A stretch of 64,000 nucleotides of DNA from Actinokineospora alba (GTDB lineage Bacteria > Actinomycetota > Actinomycetes > Mycobacteriales > Pseudonocardiaceae), in the NCBI RefSeq assembly GCF_004362515.1, contig NZ_SNXU01000001.1, forward strand, positions 6,448,001 through 6,512,000, given 5' to 3'. The translations under genes and the position numbers were made by a program. Of the stretch, positions 16,623 to 25,132 are shown one piece after another (positions within the stretch are counted from its first letter, which is position 1; each line of letters opens with the position of its first letter). The notes under the pieces are model-generated. The model was not told the origin of the DNA. It made no database searches and saw only the letters and a program-made list of their open reading frames with translations.

Positions 16623-19117
16623 GTTTCCTCCCCTGGCCTACCTGGTCGACCCGTGTCCGGCTCACCCGCGCGCGCACGGCGCGTGCCGCGCTGGAACGCC
16701 GACATGCTCGCACGAGAACGCTCAGGTGTGGGAACAGAAGCGGGCGGCACCGGATCGGCGGGTGTCTGACCAGGCTCTTTGCGCAGCTGCGCGGCGAGAT
16801 TGGCCCGCGGCGTCCGCCGCGCGAGCGGGGTCGTCGGCCTACTCGGCGTGGCCCCGTTGGGCCGTGCCGGTTCGCCGGGCGTGCCCGGCGTGTGCGGGAT
16901 GCGCTGTGTGGGCGCGCCGCCCGCCGCATCCAGCTTCTCCACAATGGATGGCTGGGCCAAGTCGCCGTGGGACTTGGCTCGGCCGGTGCCGTTGGAGCCG
17001 TTGGAGCCGTTGGAGCCGTTCGACGGCGCCGCCTGTTCGTCGGCGGGCGTCATCCACGTCGAGAAGCCGTTGCTCGCGGGCGCGGTCTCGGCGTGCTTGC
17101 CGATCGGGAGCTGCCCGGAAGTGCGGCGGTGCAGCGGTTCCGGTCTCGCCTGCTCCGGGGCGACCGGCTCGGGTCTGGGAGTGGGCTCACCGGGCCGCGC
17201 GTCCGGCGCGGGCTCGCGGACGACGACGCTGTTGGGCACCAGCACGACCGCCCGGACCCCGCCGTAGATCGACTCGCGCAGCGCGACCTTGATGCCGTGC
17301 TGGGTGGCCAGCCGTCCGACCACGAACAGGCCGATCCGCGACTCGCCGGACAGCGCCATCACGCCGAAGTCGGGCGGGCTCTGCAGCCTGCGGTTGAAGT
17401 CCTCGATCTTGTCCTCTTCGATGCCCAGGCCCTGGTCCTCGATCTCGATCACCACACCGCGGCCGACCAGGGTGCCGACCACGTCGACGTGCGTCTCCGG
17501 CGGGGAGAACGACGTCGCGTTGTCGATCAGCTCGGCGAGCAGGTGGATGAGGTCGGCGACGACCGCGCCCTGCAGCGACACCTCGGGCAGCTTGCCGGTG
17601 TTGACCCGTTCGTAGTCCTCGGTCTCGGCGACCGCGCTGCGCACGACGTCGAGCAGCGCGACCGGGTTGCGCCACCGCCGACCGGGCTGCTTGCCGCCGA
17701 GGATGATCAGGCTCTCGGCGTTGCGCCTGCTTCGGGTGGCGAGGTGGTCGAGCTGGAAGAGCAGGGCGAGCTGGTCCGGATCGTCTTCGGACCGCTCCGC
17801 CTTGTCGAGCACCTTGAGCTGGCGGTGCACCATGACCTGGCTGCGGTGGGCGATGTTGAGGAACACCGAGCGGACGCCCTGGCGGATCTCGGCTTCCTTC
17901 GCCGTCGCCGCGACGGCGGTGCGCTGGGCCTTGCCGAACGCGTTCGCGACCTGGCCGATCTCGTCGTCGCCGTGGTCGAACAGCGGCAGCTCGGCTTCGA
18001 CGTCGACCCGCTCGCCGCGGCCGAGCCGGTCGATCACGTCGGGGAGCTTGTGCTCGGCGACCTCGAGGGTCTCCACGCGCAGCCGGGTGAGCCTGCGGAT
18101 GAGGCCGCGGGAGAGTCGCAGCGCGATCAGCATGGCGGCGATGGCGACGAGGAGAATCGTCAGACCGGCGGCCAGCGACGTCGCCAGCACGCGGCTGCCG
18201 CTGTCGGTGCCGAGGTCGGCCGCGTAGGACGAGTGCGACTTGTACAGCTCGACCAGGCCCGCGGAGACCTTGCGGTTGGCGTCCTCCCAGGCGGCCACGT
18301 CGAACGGGACCGCGTGCTTGCCGGGGCCCTTGGCCATGATCGCGTCGTCGCCCGCGACCAGGGTCTTCCAGTTCGGCGTCGCCTTGAGCGCGGTGTACTG
18401 CTTGCGCTCCTGGTCGGTCAGCCGCGGCACGATCGTCTCGATCAGCTCGTGGTAGGTACCCATCTGGTGGGCGAGCTCGTGGAACTCCTTGGTGTCGAGG
18501 CCGTTGGCCATGGCCCGCTCGACGAGCACGTGCGAGCGCGCCTGCGCCTCGACCGAGCGGAACAGCTCGGAGCTGATCATCTGCTCGAAGCCGACCTCGG
18601 CGTCGGTGGCCGAGCGCGCGATGCCCTGCACGCCCTCGCCGACGAAGTCGACGAGTTCGCCGTAGAAGTCATAGACCTGCTGCACGGTCGCCGTGCCGCT
18701 GTCGACCAGCTGCCGGGTCGCGGGCAGTTCGCGGGCGGTCTCGTTGAGCCGCTCCAAGGGGCGGCTGAGCTCGTCCGGGGCGTCCGCGGCGAGGGTCTCG
18801 GTCGTGGCGGCGAGGTCCTTCACCGCGGCGTCCACCTCGCGGCGCTGCCGGTCGAGCTCGTTGGGGTCGCCCCCCGCGCCGGTGACCTGCAGCGTGGTCA
18901 GTCGCCGTTCCTCCTGGACCGCGACGATCACCCGTGAGCTGGGGCCGAGCGCGCCGCGCACGTTGTCCGCGAAGGACTGCGTGCTCACGCCCTGGTACGC
19001 CAGGTAAACGGAGAGAGCGACACCCACGACCAGGATCGCGATCGACGGGATCAAGGCGATGGCCAGCACCCGCGACTGGATCGTGCCCGACCCGCGTAGC
19101 CGGTTCAGTCTCTGCAT
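16619..19117 (-). CDS. cvnA: conservon sensor histidine kinase-like protein (CvnA)
   Basis: An 832-residue membrane sensor with a TM helix near residues 13-40 (RVLAIALIPSIAILVVGVAL) and a nitrate/nitrite-sensing (NIT-like) extracellular domain. A second TM near residue 325 and a HAMP region follow, then a HATPase_c domain (ELIDNATSFSPPETHV, EIEDQGLGIEEDK). A Pro-rich tail containing (NGS)n repeats ends the protein. The ATG at 19117 is chosen because it directly precedes the first TM helix. Earlier in-frame starts add an unconserved stretch. The signal sensed is unknown. Confidence 0.85.
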   Translation of the reverse strand: MQRLNRLRGSGTIQSRVLAIALIPSIAILVVGVALSVYLAYQGVSTQSFADNVRGALGPSSRVIVAVQEERRLTTLQVTGAGGDPNELDRQRREVDAAVKDLAATTETLAADAPDELSRPLERLNETARELPATRQLVDSGTATVQQVYDFYGELVDFVGEGVQGIARSATDAEVGFEQMISSELFRSVEAQARSHVLVERAMANGLDTKEFHELAHQMGTYHELIETIVPRLTDQERKQYTALKATPNWKTLVAGDDAIMAKGPGKHAVPFDVAAWEDANRKVSAGLVELYKSHSSYAADLGTDSGSRVLATSLAAGLTILLVAIAAMLIALRLSRGLIRRLTRLRVETLEVAEHKLPDVIDRLGRGERVDVEAELPLFDHGDDEIGQVANAFGKAQRTAVAATAKEAEIRQGVRSVFLNIAHRSQVMVHRQLKVLDKAERSEDDPDQLALLFQLDHLATRSRRNAESLIILGGKQPGRRWRNPVALLDVVRSAVAETEDYERVNTGKLPEVSLQGAVVADLIHLLAELIDNATSFSPPETHVDVVGTLVGRGVVIEIEDQGLGIEEDKIEDFNRRLQSPPDFGVMALSGESRIGLFVVGRLATQHGIKVALRESIYGGVRAVVLVPNSVVVREPAPDARPGEPTPRPEPVAPEQARPEPLHRRTSGQLPIGKHAETAPASNGFSTWMTPADEQAAPSNGSNGSNGSNGTGRAKSHGDLAQPSIVEKLDAAGGAPTQRIPHTPGTPGEPARPNGATPSRPTTPLARRTPRANLAAQLRKEPGQTPADPVPPASVPTPERSRASMSAFQRGTRRARAGEPDTGRPGRPGEET

Positions 19118-19746
19118 GGATGCCGCCCCAGAACCTTCCATGATCATCGCCAGTGGCGTTGTGATCTTTGCCGTCCCAGCCGTAACGATCGAGTGGCCCG
19201 ATCGTTGCGCGGCTATGAATGGAAACACACCGTAGGGACGAATCAGTTTGACGTCAAACAATGCGATGGGCACGGCGGCGGACGAGCGGACGCCCGCATT
19301 AGGGTGCGCTCCGGGGCCGGGATTGCCGACGACCACAGGCGGCGGGGCGACATTTCCTGCAACTTTGAACAAGTTTGGTGCTAGAACTTATAGCAGATCA
19401 CCCGTACGGGTGCTACTCCAGGGTAGCCGCGCCGAACGGCCCAGTCGTGATTACTCCGAACAGGGGATCGATCCCTCGTGTGGGCGTACGTAGAGTGTCG
19501 GTCGACCACCGACCGCAAGGTGCTGATCACATCACGCACCGTGTTGTCGGTTATTCGTGCCGCCCGCGAAATAGTAAGAGGCCTCTTTCCCGCCACACCG
19601 ATACCGCTTTAGTCATTGTATTTCGGATGTGCTAAAAACTAGACCACCGCGCGGCCGCGAAGCTCACGGATCGCGCGTTTTCGCAGTTGAACCAGCGTGC
19701 GGACCGGGATTAACGCTCCTGCCGCGCATTCCCGGAAGGAGTTCGG
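19118..19746. promoter_or_regulatory. divergent intergenic region, conservon / molybdenum enzyme
   Basis: About 630 bases lie between cvnA and the oxidoreductase gene. The part from 19380 to 19640 is AT-richer than the surroundings and probably holds promoters for both directions. GGAAGGAG-like boxes precede the 19747 start. No RNA gene, repeat or conserved operator was recognised. Confidence 0.3.
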
Positions 19747-21948
19747 ATGGCAGGCCCCGGCGAGCCGACTGCCCGCACGGAGGAATCCCCGGACGCCAAG
19801 CCGAGAGTCGGCAGGCGCAAGTTCCTCACATTCCTGGTCGCGGCCCCGACGCTCACCGTCGCCGCCAAGTTCACCTTCGACCCGGTCGCCGACGCCCTGC
19901 CGAGCCTCCCCGCGCCCTCCGATCTCCTCGACCTCGGTGACGTCATCACCCTGGCGACGAAGCCGACCGCGTGGTCGATGGTGCTGCGGGTCGAGGACGA
20001 CGGCCGGGTCCGGTTCGAACTCCCCCGCGCCGAGTCCGGCCAGGGCATCACCACCACCGCGGCCATGATCATCGCCGAGGAGCTGGGCGCCCGGCTCTCG
20101 GACGTCGCGGTCGAGCTGTCCGACGCCAGGCCCGAGTTCATGTGGAACCAGTTCACCGCGGGATCGACCGGGGTGCGGACGCTGTGGGGCCCGCTGCGCG
20201 GGATCGCCGCGACCGCCCGCGCGCGGCTGATCACCGCCGCGGCGAAGCGCCTCGGCGTCGAAGCGGGCACGCTGACCACGCGGGACTCCGCCGTGTGGGC
20301 GCCGGACGGGCGCAGCGAGAGCTTCGGTTCGCTGGCCTCGGCCGCCGCGTCGACCACCAGCACCGCGGTGTCCACCGCGCCGAAGGACGCCTCGGGTTAC
20401 ACCCTGATCGGTCAGCCGACCGGCCGGATGGACGCCCGCGACATCGTCACCGGCAAGGCCGAGTACGCCATGGACATGACGATCGAGGGCGCCCTGGCGA
20501 CCGTGGTCGCGCGGCCGCCGACGATCAAGGGCACGGTCGCCTCGTTCGACGCCGCGCCCGCGCTGGCCATCCCGGGCGTGGTCGCCGTGACCGAGATCCC
20601 CAGTGGTGTCGCGGTCAGCGCCGAGACGATCGACCTGGCGCTCAAGGGCCGCGACGCGCTCGTGATCACCTGGAAGAACGGGCCCGCGGTCGGACTGTCC
20701 GACGCCGACATCCGCACGAAGCTGCGGTCCGCCACCGCGCCGCTCGCGGTCCCCCGGCTGCTGACCAACCACCTGGACGCGAGCTTCGACTTCGGTTTCG
20801 TCAGCCACGCGCCGATGGAGGTGCACAGCGCCATCGCCGACGTCCGCGAGGACAGCGCCGAGGTGTGGGTGGCCTGCCAGTCGCCGATCATGGCGCAGAA
20901 CGACGTGGCCAAGAGCATCGGGCTGCCGTCGTCCAAGGTGAAGCTGCACGTCCTGCGGGCGGGCGGCTCGTTCGGCCGCAGGCTGTTCTGGGAGCCCGCC
21001 GTCGAGGCGGCACAGGTCTCCAAGAAGATCGGCAAGCCGGTCCGGCTGATGTGGACCCGCACCGACGACGTGCGCCACGGCAGGCTGCGGCCCGCGTCGC
21101 ACCACAAGATCCGGGCCACCTACCTGCTCGGCGAGGTGCTGTCCTTCGAGCACCGGATGGCCTCGGTCGAGACCGACCTCAAGCACGGCTTCGGCGAACT
21201 GGTCTCCGCCAGCGGCGCGGCCATCTCCGGGCCCGCCGACGGGCTGCTGTTCTTCCACCTCTCCGCGTCGAACCCGTACCACTTCGGTCTCGTCACGCAG
21301 CTGCTGACCGAGGTTCCCGTGCCGGTGCACACCGGCAGCTGGCGCTCGGTGTACTCGGCGGGCCTGCGCACGGCCGAGGAAGTGGTCGTCGACGAGCTCG
21401 CCGCGAAGATGGGCAAGGACCCGGTGCAGTTCCGGATGTCGGTGCTGAAGTCCAAGCGGGCCAAGGACGTGCTGGCCAAGGTCGCCAAGGAAGGCCAGTG
21501 GGGCAAGGCGATGCCGCGCGGCTGGGCGCAGGGTGTCGCGGTGCACGAGGAGTACCGGTCGGTCACCGCGTGCCTGGTGGAGATCAACGCCACCGACCCG
21601 AAGGCGCCGCGGGTGACCCGGGCGACCATCGCCGTCGACGTGGGCCGGGCGATCAACCCGACCGGCCTCAAGGCCCAGATGATGGGCGGGCTGATGGACG
21701 CGATCTCGACCGTCCTGCAGGCGGGCGTGCACCTCGACGCGGGCAAGGTCCGGGAGAAGAGCTACGCCGACTTCCGCTACGCGAGGCAGAAGGACGCGCC
21801 GGTCAAGCTCGACGTGTTCGTGATGCCGCCGACCGGCGAACCCGGTGGCGCGGGCGAACTCGGTGTGCCCGCGGCGGCGGGGGCGGTGGCCAACGCCTAC
21901 GCCCGGGCGACCGGAACCAAGCCGCGCAGCTTCCCGATCAACTTCTGA
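19747..21948 (+). CDS. molybdopterin-binding aldehyde oxidase/IorB-type subunit, Tat-exported
   Basis: A 733-residue large subunit of the xanthine dehydrogenase family, isoquinoline 1-oxidoreductase (IorB) type. The N-terminus holds a twin-arginine signal (GRRKFLTFLVAAP), indicating export of the folded enzyme. Cofactor-binding segments include GGSFGRRLFWEPAVEAA, and the active-site glutamate motif is GEPGGAGELGVPAAAGA near the C-terminus. Such enzymes hydroxylate aldehydes or N-heterocycles. The substrate is unknown. It is followed 11 bp later by its 2Fe-2S subunit; no FAD subunit is present. Confidence 0.87.
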   Translation: MAGPGEPTARTEESPDAKPRVGRRKFLTFLVAAPTLTVAAKFTFDPVADALPSLPAPSDLLDLGDVITLATKPTAWSMVLRVEDDGRVRFELPRAESGQGITTTAAMIIAEELGARLSDVAVELSDARPEFMWNQFTAGSTGVRTLWGPLRGIAATARARLITAAAKRLGVEAGTLTTRDSAVWAPDGRSESFGSLASAAASTTSTAVSTAPKDASGYTLIGQPTGRMDARDIVTGKAEYAMDMTIEGALATVVARPPTIKGTVASFDAAPALAIPGVVAVTEIPSGVAVSAETIDLALKGRDALVITWKNGPAVGLSDADIRTKLRSATAPLAVPRLLTNHLDASFDFGFVSHAPMEVHSAIADVREDSAEVWVACQSPIMAQNDVAKSIGLPSSKVKLHVLRAGGSFGRRLFWEPAVEAAQVSKKIGKPVRLMWTRTDDVRHGRLRPASHHKIRATYLLGEVLSFEHRMASVETDLKHGFGELVSASGAAISGPADGLLFFHLSASNPYHFGLVTQLLTEVPVPVHTGSWRSVYSAGLRTAEEVVVDELAAKMGKDPVQFRMSVLKSKRAKDVLAKVAKEGQWGKAMPRGWAQGVAVHEEYRSVTACLVEINATDPKAPRVTRATIAVDVGRAINPTGLKAQMMGGLMDAISTVLQAGVHLDAGKVREKSYADFRYARQKDAPVKLDVFVMPPTGEPGGAGELGVPAAAGAVANAYARATGTKPRSFPINF

Positions 21949-21959
21949 GGAGTACGTCC

Positions 21960-22415
21960 GTGCCCACGTACAGGTTCAACGTCAACGGCAAGCCGGTCGC
22001 GGTCGACGCGCCCGCGGACACGCCGCTGCTCTGGGTGCTGCGCGAGCGGCTCGGCCTCACCGGGCCGAAGTACGGCTGCGGGGTCGGGGCGTGCCGGGCG
22101 TGCACCAGCCACCTCGACGGCAAGGAGTTCCAGCCGTGCACCGTCGCGGTCTCGGAGTGCAACGGCCGCAAGATCACCACGATCGAGGGCCTGGCCGACG
22201 GCGACGAACTGCACCCGGTCCAGCAGGCCTGGCTCGATGAGGACGTCGCGCAGTGCGGGTTCTGCCAGCCCGGCCAGATCATGGCCGCGGCCGCCCTGCT
22301 GAAGACGACCAAGACACCGACCGACGCCGAGATCGACGCGATCGAGAACGTCTGCCGGTGCGGCACCTACTGCCGCATCCGCGACGCCATCAAGCGCGCG
22401 TCGGCGGCCATGTAG
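21960..22415 (+). CDS. 2Fe-2S small subunit of molybdenum hydroxylase (IorA type)
   Basis: A 151-residue iron-sulfur subunit. The plant-type 2Fe-2S cluster motif is GCGVGACRACTS with a further cysteine at QPCTV. The second all-helical cluster domain has QCGFCQPGQ and CRCGTYCRI. It passes electrons from the molybdenum site to an acceptor. The GTG at 21960 is chosen because it follows a GAGGAG box just after the preceding stop and begins the conserved YRFNVNG sequence. The protein lacks its own export signal and presumably travels with the Tat-targeted large subunit. Confidence 0.9.
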   Translation: MPTYRFNVNGKPVAVDAPADTPLLWVLRERLGLTGPKYGCGVGACRACTSHLDGKEFQPCTVAVSECNGRKITTIEGLADGDELHPVQQAWLDEDVAQCGFCQPGQIMAAAALLKTTKTPTDAEIDAIENVCRCGTYCRIRDAIKRASAAM

Positions 22416-22435
22416 CAAATCATCCATAGTGGACA

Positions 22436-22463
22436 GCCCGGCGGGTCACGACGACCGCCGGGC
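22436..22463 (+). terminator. GC hairpin after the molybdenum enzyme operon
   Basis: GCCCGGCGG (22436-22444) pairs with CCGCCGGGC (22455-22463) around a ten-base loop, 20 bp past the stop. No strong U-tract follows. It is a likely transcription end for the two-gene operon. Confidence 0.55.
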
Positions 22464-22641
22464 ATCGCTTGTTGCGCGAAACCCTTGGTATCGCTGGATA
22501 TGCGGCCAATCGGCCCAAGTCCCTTTTGGACTATTCGGAGTACCCCGGTGAAAGTTCTACTCACCAGTAGGCTAATCTCGGAGCCTGTCGGATCCCCCTC
22601 GGAGCGCGGTGAACGGCTCCGGCCGATCAAGGAGGCTCTCT

Positions 22642-23223
22642 TTGTCCGCTCGCACACTGTCCATTCTGGCCACTGCCCTGTTGCTCGCCGGATGCGGTCA
22701 GTCCGACACGCCGCCCGCGGCTGAGTCCCAGTCGTCGAGCGCCCCCGCCCCGGCCCTGCGTGGCGGCGGCACCTTCGCGAAATTCGCACCCGATGGCGCG
22801 GCGACCGTGTACAACGCGGAACTGCTGCCCGCCGGATCCGCCGCCGAAGCCGTGGTCACCGCCGCGGACACCGGTGTGCGCACGGAGCTCAAGGTCACCG
22901 GCCTGCTCCCCAACCGCGCCTACGGCGCCCACGCCCACGTGAAGCCCTGCGGCGAGAAGGGCGACGCCGCCGGCCCGCACTTCCAGGACAAGGCCGACCC
23001 GGTGACCCCGTCGGTCGACCCCGCATACGCCAACGCCAAGAACGAGATCTGGCTGGACTTCACCACCGACGCGACCGGCGGCGCGACCGCCACGTCCACA
23101 GTGGACTGGAAGCTCACCGACCGCAAGCCCGCCTCCGTGGTGATCCACGAGAAGGCGACGCAGACCCACGCGGGCCACGCGGGCACCGCCGGCGCGCGAC
23201 TGGGCTGCATCATCCTCAAGTAG
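22642..23223 (+). CDS. Cu/Zn superoxide dismutase-like lipoprotein
   Basis: A 193-residue exported lipoprotein with lipobox LLLAGC. The TTG at 22642 is chosen because AAGGAGG lies six bases upstream; a GTG 33 bases earlier lacks a good box. The SodC fold is recognisable: AHAHVKPCG, GPHFQ, and the C-terminal VVIHEKATQTHAGHAGTAG followed by LGCIIL. Copper ligands appear present (HxH, GPHF and VVIH). The loop that supplies two zinc histidines in classical enzymes reads DPAYANAKNEIWLDF and has none, so it may be a copper-only form or inactive. It would protect the envelope from superoxide if active. Confidence 0.75.
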   Translation: MSARTLSILATALLLAGCGQSDTPPAAESQSSSAPAPALRGGGTFAKFAPDGAATVYNAELLPAGSAAEAVVTAADTGVRTELKVTGLLPNRAYGAHAHVKPCGEKGDAAGPHFQDKADPVTPSVDPAYANAKNEIWLDFTTDATGGATATSTVDWKLTDRKPASVVIHEKATQTHAGHAGTAGARLGCIILK

Positions 23224-23386
23224 CCGCGGCAGCGACCGGGCGCGACATGTCGCCAATGCCGCACATCGTCTCGACGGTCGAACTCAGTTGCCGGAAGGGG
23301 CGACTCGCTTGCCGGGAGGGGCGACTCGCGTCGCCTCTTCCGGCGTTCGAGGGGTGCGGGTGCGGCGGCGTCCCCCGGTGGGAGCC

Positions 23387-24364
23387 CTATCCGAGGACCA
23401 GCAGCAAGTACGCCGCGACCAGGAGCCCGCACGCCATCGCGTGGGCGACCCAGTGCCGCGTCATGATGGCGACGAACTCACGCAGAAACGCGCTGGGCAG
23501 GAAGTAGAAGGCCGTCGGAGAGCCGATCACGTCCACCGGCAGGCGCAGGGAGCGGGCCACCATGGCGGTGCGGAAGACGTGGAAGTTGTTGGTGACGGCG
23601 GCGACGCGCTCGGTCGGGGGATCGAGAAGGGCGAGGCTCAGGCGGAGGTTCTCCTCGGTTGTGGTCGCCGCGTCCTCCACCAGGATGGCGTCCGGCGGGA
23701 TCGTCTTGGCCAGCAGGTAGTCGCGCATGGCGGCGGCTTCGGAGACCAGCTCGTCGCGGCCCTGGCCGCCCGAGACGACCAGCCGGGGCGCCCGGTCCGC
23801 GCTGCGCCGGAAGATCTCCGCGCCGCGGTCGAGCCTGCTGGCCAGCAGGGGTGGCACCCGGTCGCCGATGAGACCGGACCCCAGGACGATGACCGCGTCG
23901 AACCCGGACCGCCTGCCAGTCCGGCCGTAGATGACCGCGTAGAGCAGCAGGCTGCCGAACAGGAACCCGACGTACCCCGCGACGACCACCAGCGCCCCCG
24001 AGGTGACGGCGATCCACCCGACCTCGTCCGCGGCGGCGATCAGGAAGACCAGGTCGAGCCCCAGGATGCCGAAGCCCGCCAGGAGCGACAGCAGGTTGCC
24101 GAGCCGACGGCCCTCGCGCAGGACCATGAACAACCCGTTGACCACGAGGGCGACCGGCAGCGCCAGGGCCAGCAGCAGCAACGCCACGACGACACCGACG
24201 CCGACCACGTCCGCCGCCCAGCCGCGGGCGGAGGACAGCGCCCACAGCAGCAGGAACATCAGCGTCAAACCGAGCCATACGGCGTTGCCGACCTTGCGGC
24301 GGTCGCGGCTCACGCCCACTACGAACAGCGCGGCGGGAAGTAGGGCGAGCAGTCCGAACGTCAC
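23387..24364 (-). CDS. YdcF-family (DUF218) membrane protein
   Basis: A 325-residue protein. The N-terminal half has five or six hydrophobic helices (FGLLALLPAALFVVG and following). It is followed by a DUF218/YdcF domain from about residue 150: FDAVIVLGSGLIGDRVPP, RLVVSGGQGRDE and EDAATTTEENLRLS, then NNFHVFRT. Family members are linked to envelope biogenesis and vancomycin sensitivity (SanA-like), but biochemistry is poorly known. The GTG at 24364 is preferred, since it begins the first helix; further upstream in-frame sequence is unconserved. Confidence 0.8.
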   Translation of the reverse strand: MTFGLLALLPAALFVVGVSRDRRKVGNAVWLGLTLMFLLLWALSSARGWAADVVGVGVVVALLLLALALPVALVVNGLFMVLREGRRLGNLLSLLAGFGILGLDLVFLIAAADEVGWIAVTSGALVVVAGYVGFLFGSLLLYAVIYGRTGRRSGFDAVIVLGSGLIGDRVPPLLASRLDRGAEIFRRSADRAPRLVVSGGQGRDELVSEAAAMRDYLLAKTIPPDAILVEDAATTTEENLRLSLALLDPPTERVAAVTNNFHVFRTAMVARSLRLPVDVIGSPTAFYFLPSAFLREFVAIMTRHWVAHAMACGLLVAAYLLLVLG

Positions 24365-24452
24365 GGGCTCAACATAGATCCGGGTCGAGCTGCCCGCTCC
24401 CGGAAGCCCGGCGGAGGCTCGACGGGGATGCACGGGAGGCTCTGCGGGGGGT

Positions 24453-24614
24453 GCACGGGTGGGTGGTGTTCGCCGAGTCGGCTTGATCTGGGGACCCCGG
24501 AGAAGGACCTGCGCGGGTAAAGCGGGCAGGGTGAAGAAACTGCCCCGCGCCGCGAAAGTTTAGGTCCTTCTCCCCCCAGATCAAGCCGACTCGGCGAACA
24601 CCACCCACCCGTGC
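24453..24614. repeat. long bulged hairpin element, copy 2
   Basis: A perfect 41-bp inverted repeat (24453-24493 with 24574-24614) encloses a 12-bp stem (24499-24510 with 24562-24573) and a 7-bp stem (24511-24517 with 24544-24550). The 5' bulge is ACCCC and the 3' bulge is CGCGAAAGTTT. The architecture and bulge sequences match copy 1 at 5634-5775, while the paired stems differ by compensatory changes (CAAATGGGCCT with its complement there, GAGAAGGACCT with its complement here). It lies between the DUF218 start and the YjbR gene. Confidence 0.85.
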
Positions 24615-24650
24615 GCTTGCGTTGTTTGGTGCGGATGGCATGGCGGCAGG

Positions 24651-24722
24651 TTTGGGGGGCGGCGGGTTTGGGGGCCAGTGAGTTTGGGGGACCGGCGGGT
24701 TGGGGGGCGGGCGGGGTTGGGC
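24651..24722 (+). repeat. G-run tract with quadruplex potential
   Basis: The + strand holds at least six runs of four or more G within about 70 bases, spaced by short TT, CC or AG interruptions. The motif resembles TTTGGGGGCC and GGTTGGGGGG units repeated imperfectly. It lies 55-125 bp upstream of the YjbR-type gene and directly follows the hairpin element. Confidence 0.65.
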
Positions 24723-24775
24723 TGCGCTCATCGAACAGGTCCGGGCCGTCGGTGGCATGCGCGAGAATGAGCGGC

Positions 24776-25132
24776 ATGGGTGTCTCGAGTGTTCAGTTCG
24801 CGCGGATGATGGACAAGCTTGCCGAGGTCGAGCGGGCGCAGGCGCGCGACTACACGTCGTTCAGTGTGCGGGGCAAGCGGTTCGGGTACCACTGGCCGCG
24901 GACCAAGACCGTCGGGTTGAAGCAGACGCTGTCGGAGCAGCTCGCGCTGGTCGCCGAGCGGCCCGACGTGTTCGAGGTGCAGTTCACCGCGGGCGGATTC
25001 GGCTGGGTCGTGGTGCACCTGACGAAGATCGACGCCGACGAGCTGTCCGAGCTGCTCTACGAGGCGTGGCGGCTCTCCGCCCCCGAGCTCCTCGTCGACG
25101 ACAACCCGCTCCCCAGCGCGCCTAGGGCCTAG
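24776..25132 (+). CDS. MmcQ/YjbR-family protein
   Basis: A 118-residue protein with the YjbR (CyaY-like) alpha/beta fold. Recognisable elements are VRGKRFGYHWPRTKTVGLKQ, LALVAERPDVFEVQFTAGG and a WVVVHLTKIDADELSELL ending. The family is often annotated as DNA-binding, but experimental function is thin. The ATG at 24776 is chosen because homologues begin near here; the upstream G-rich reading frame is not coding. It converges on the pseudo-esterase gene with a four-base overlap of the stops. Confidence 0.75.
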   Translation: MGVSSVQFARMMDKLAEVERAQARDYTSFSVRGKRFGYHWPRTKTVGLKQTLSEQLALVAERPDVFEVQFTAGGFGWVVVHLTKIDADELSELLYEAWRLSAPELLVDDNPLPSAPRA

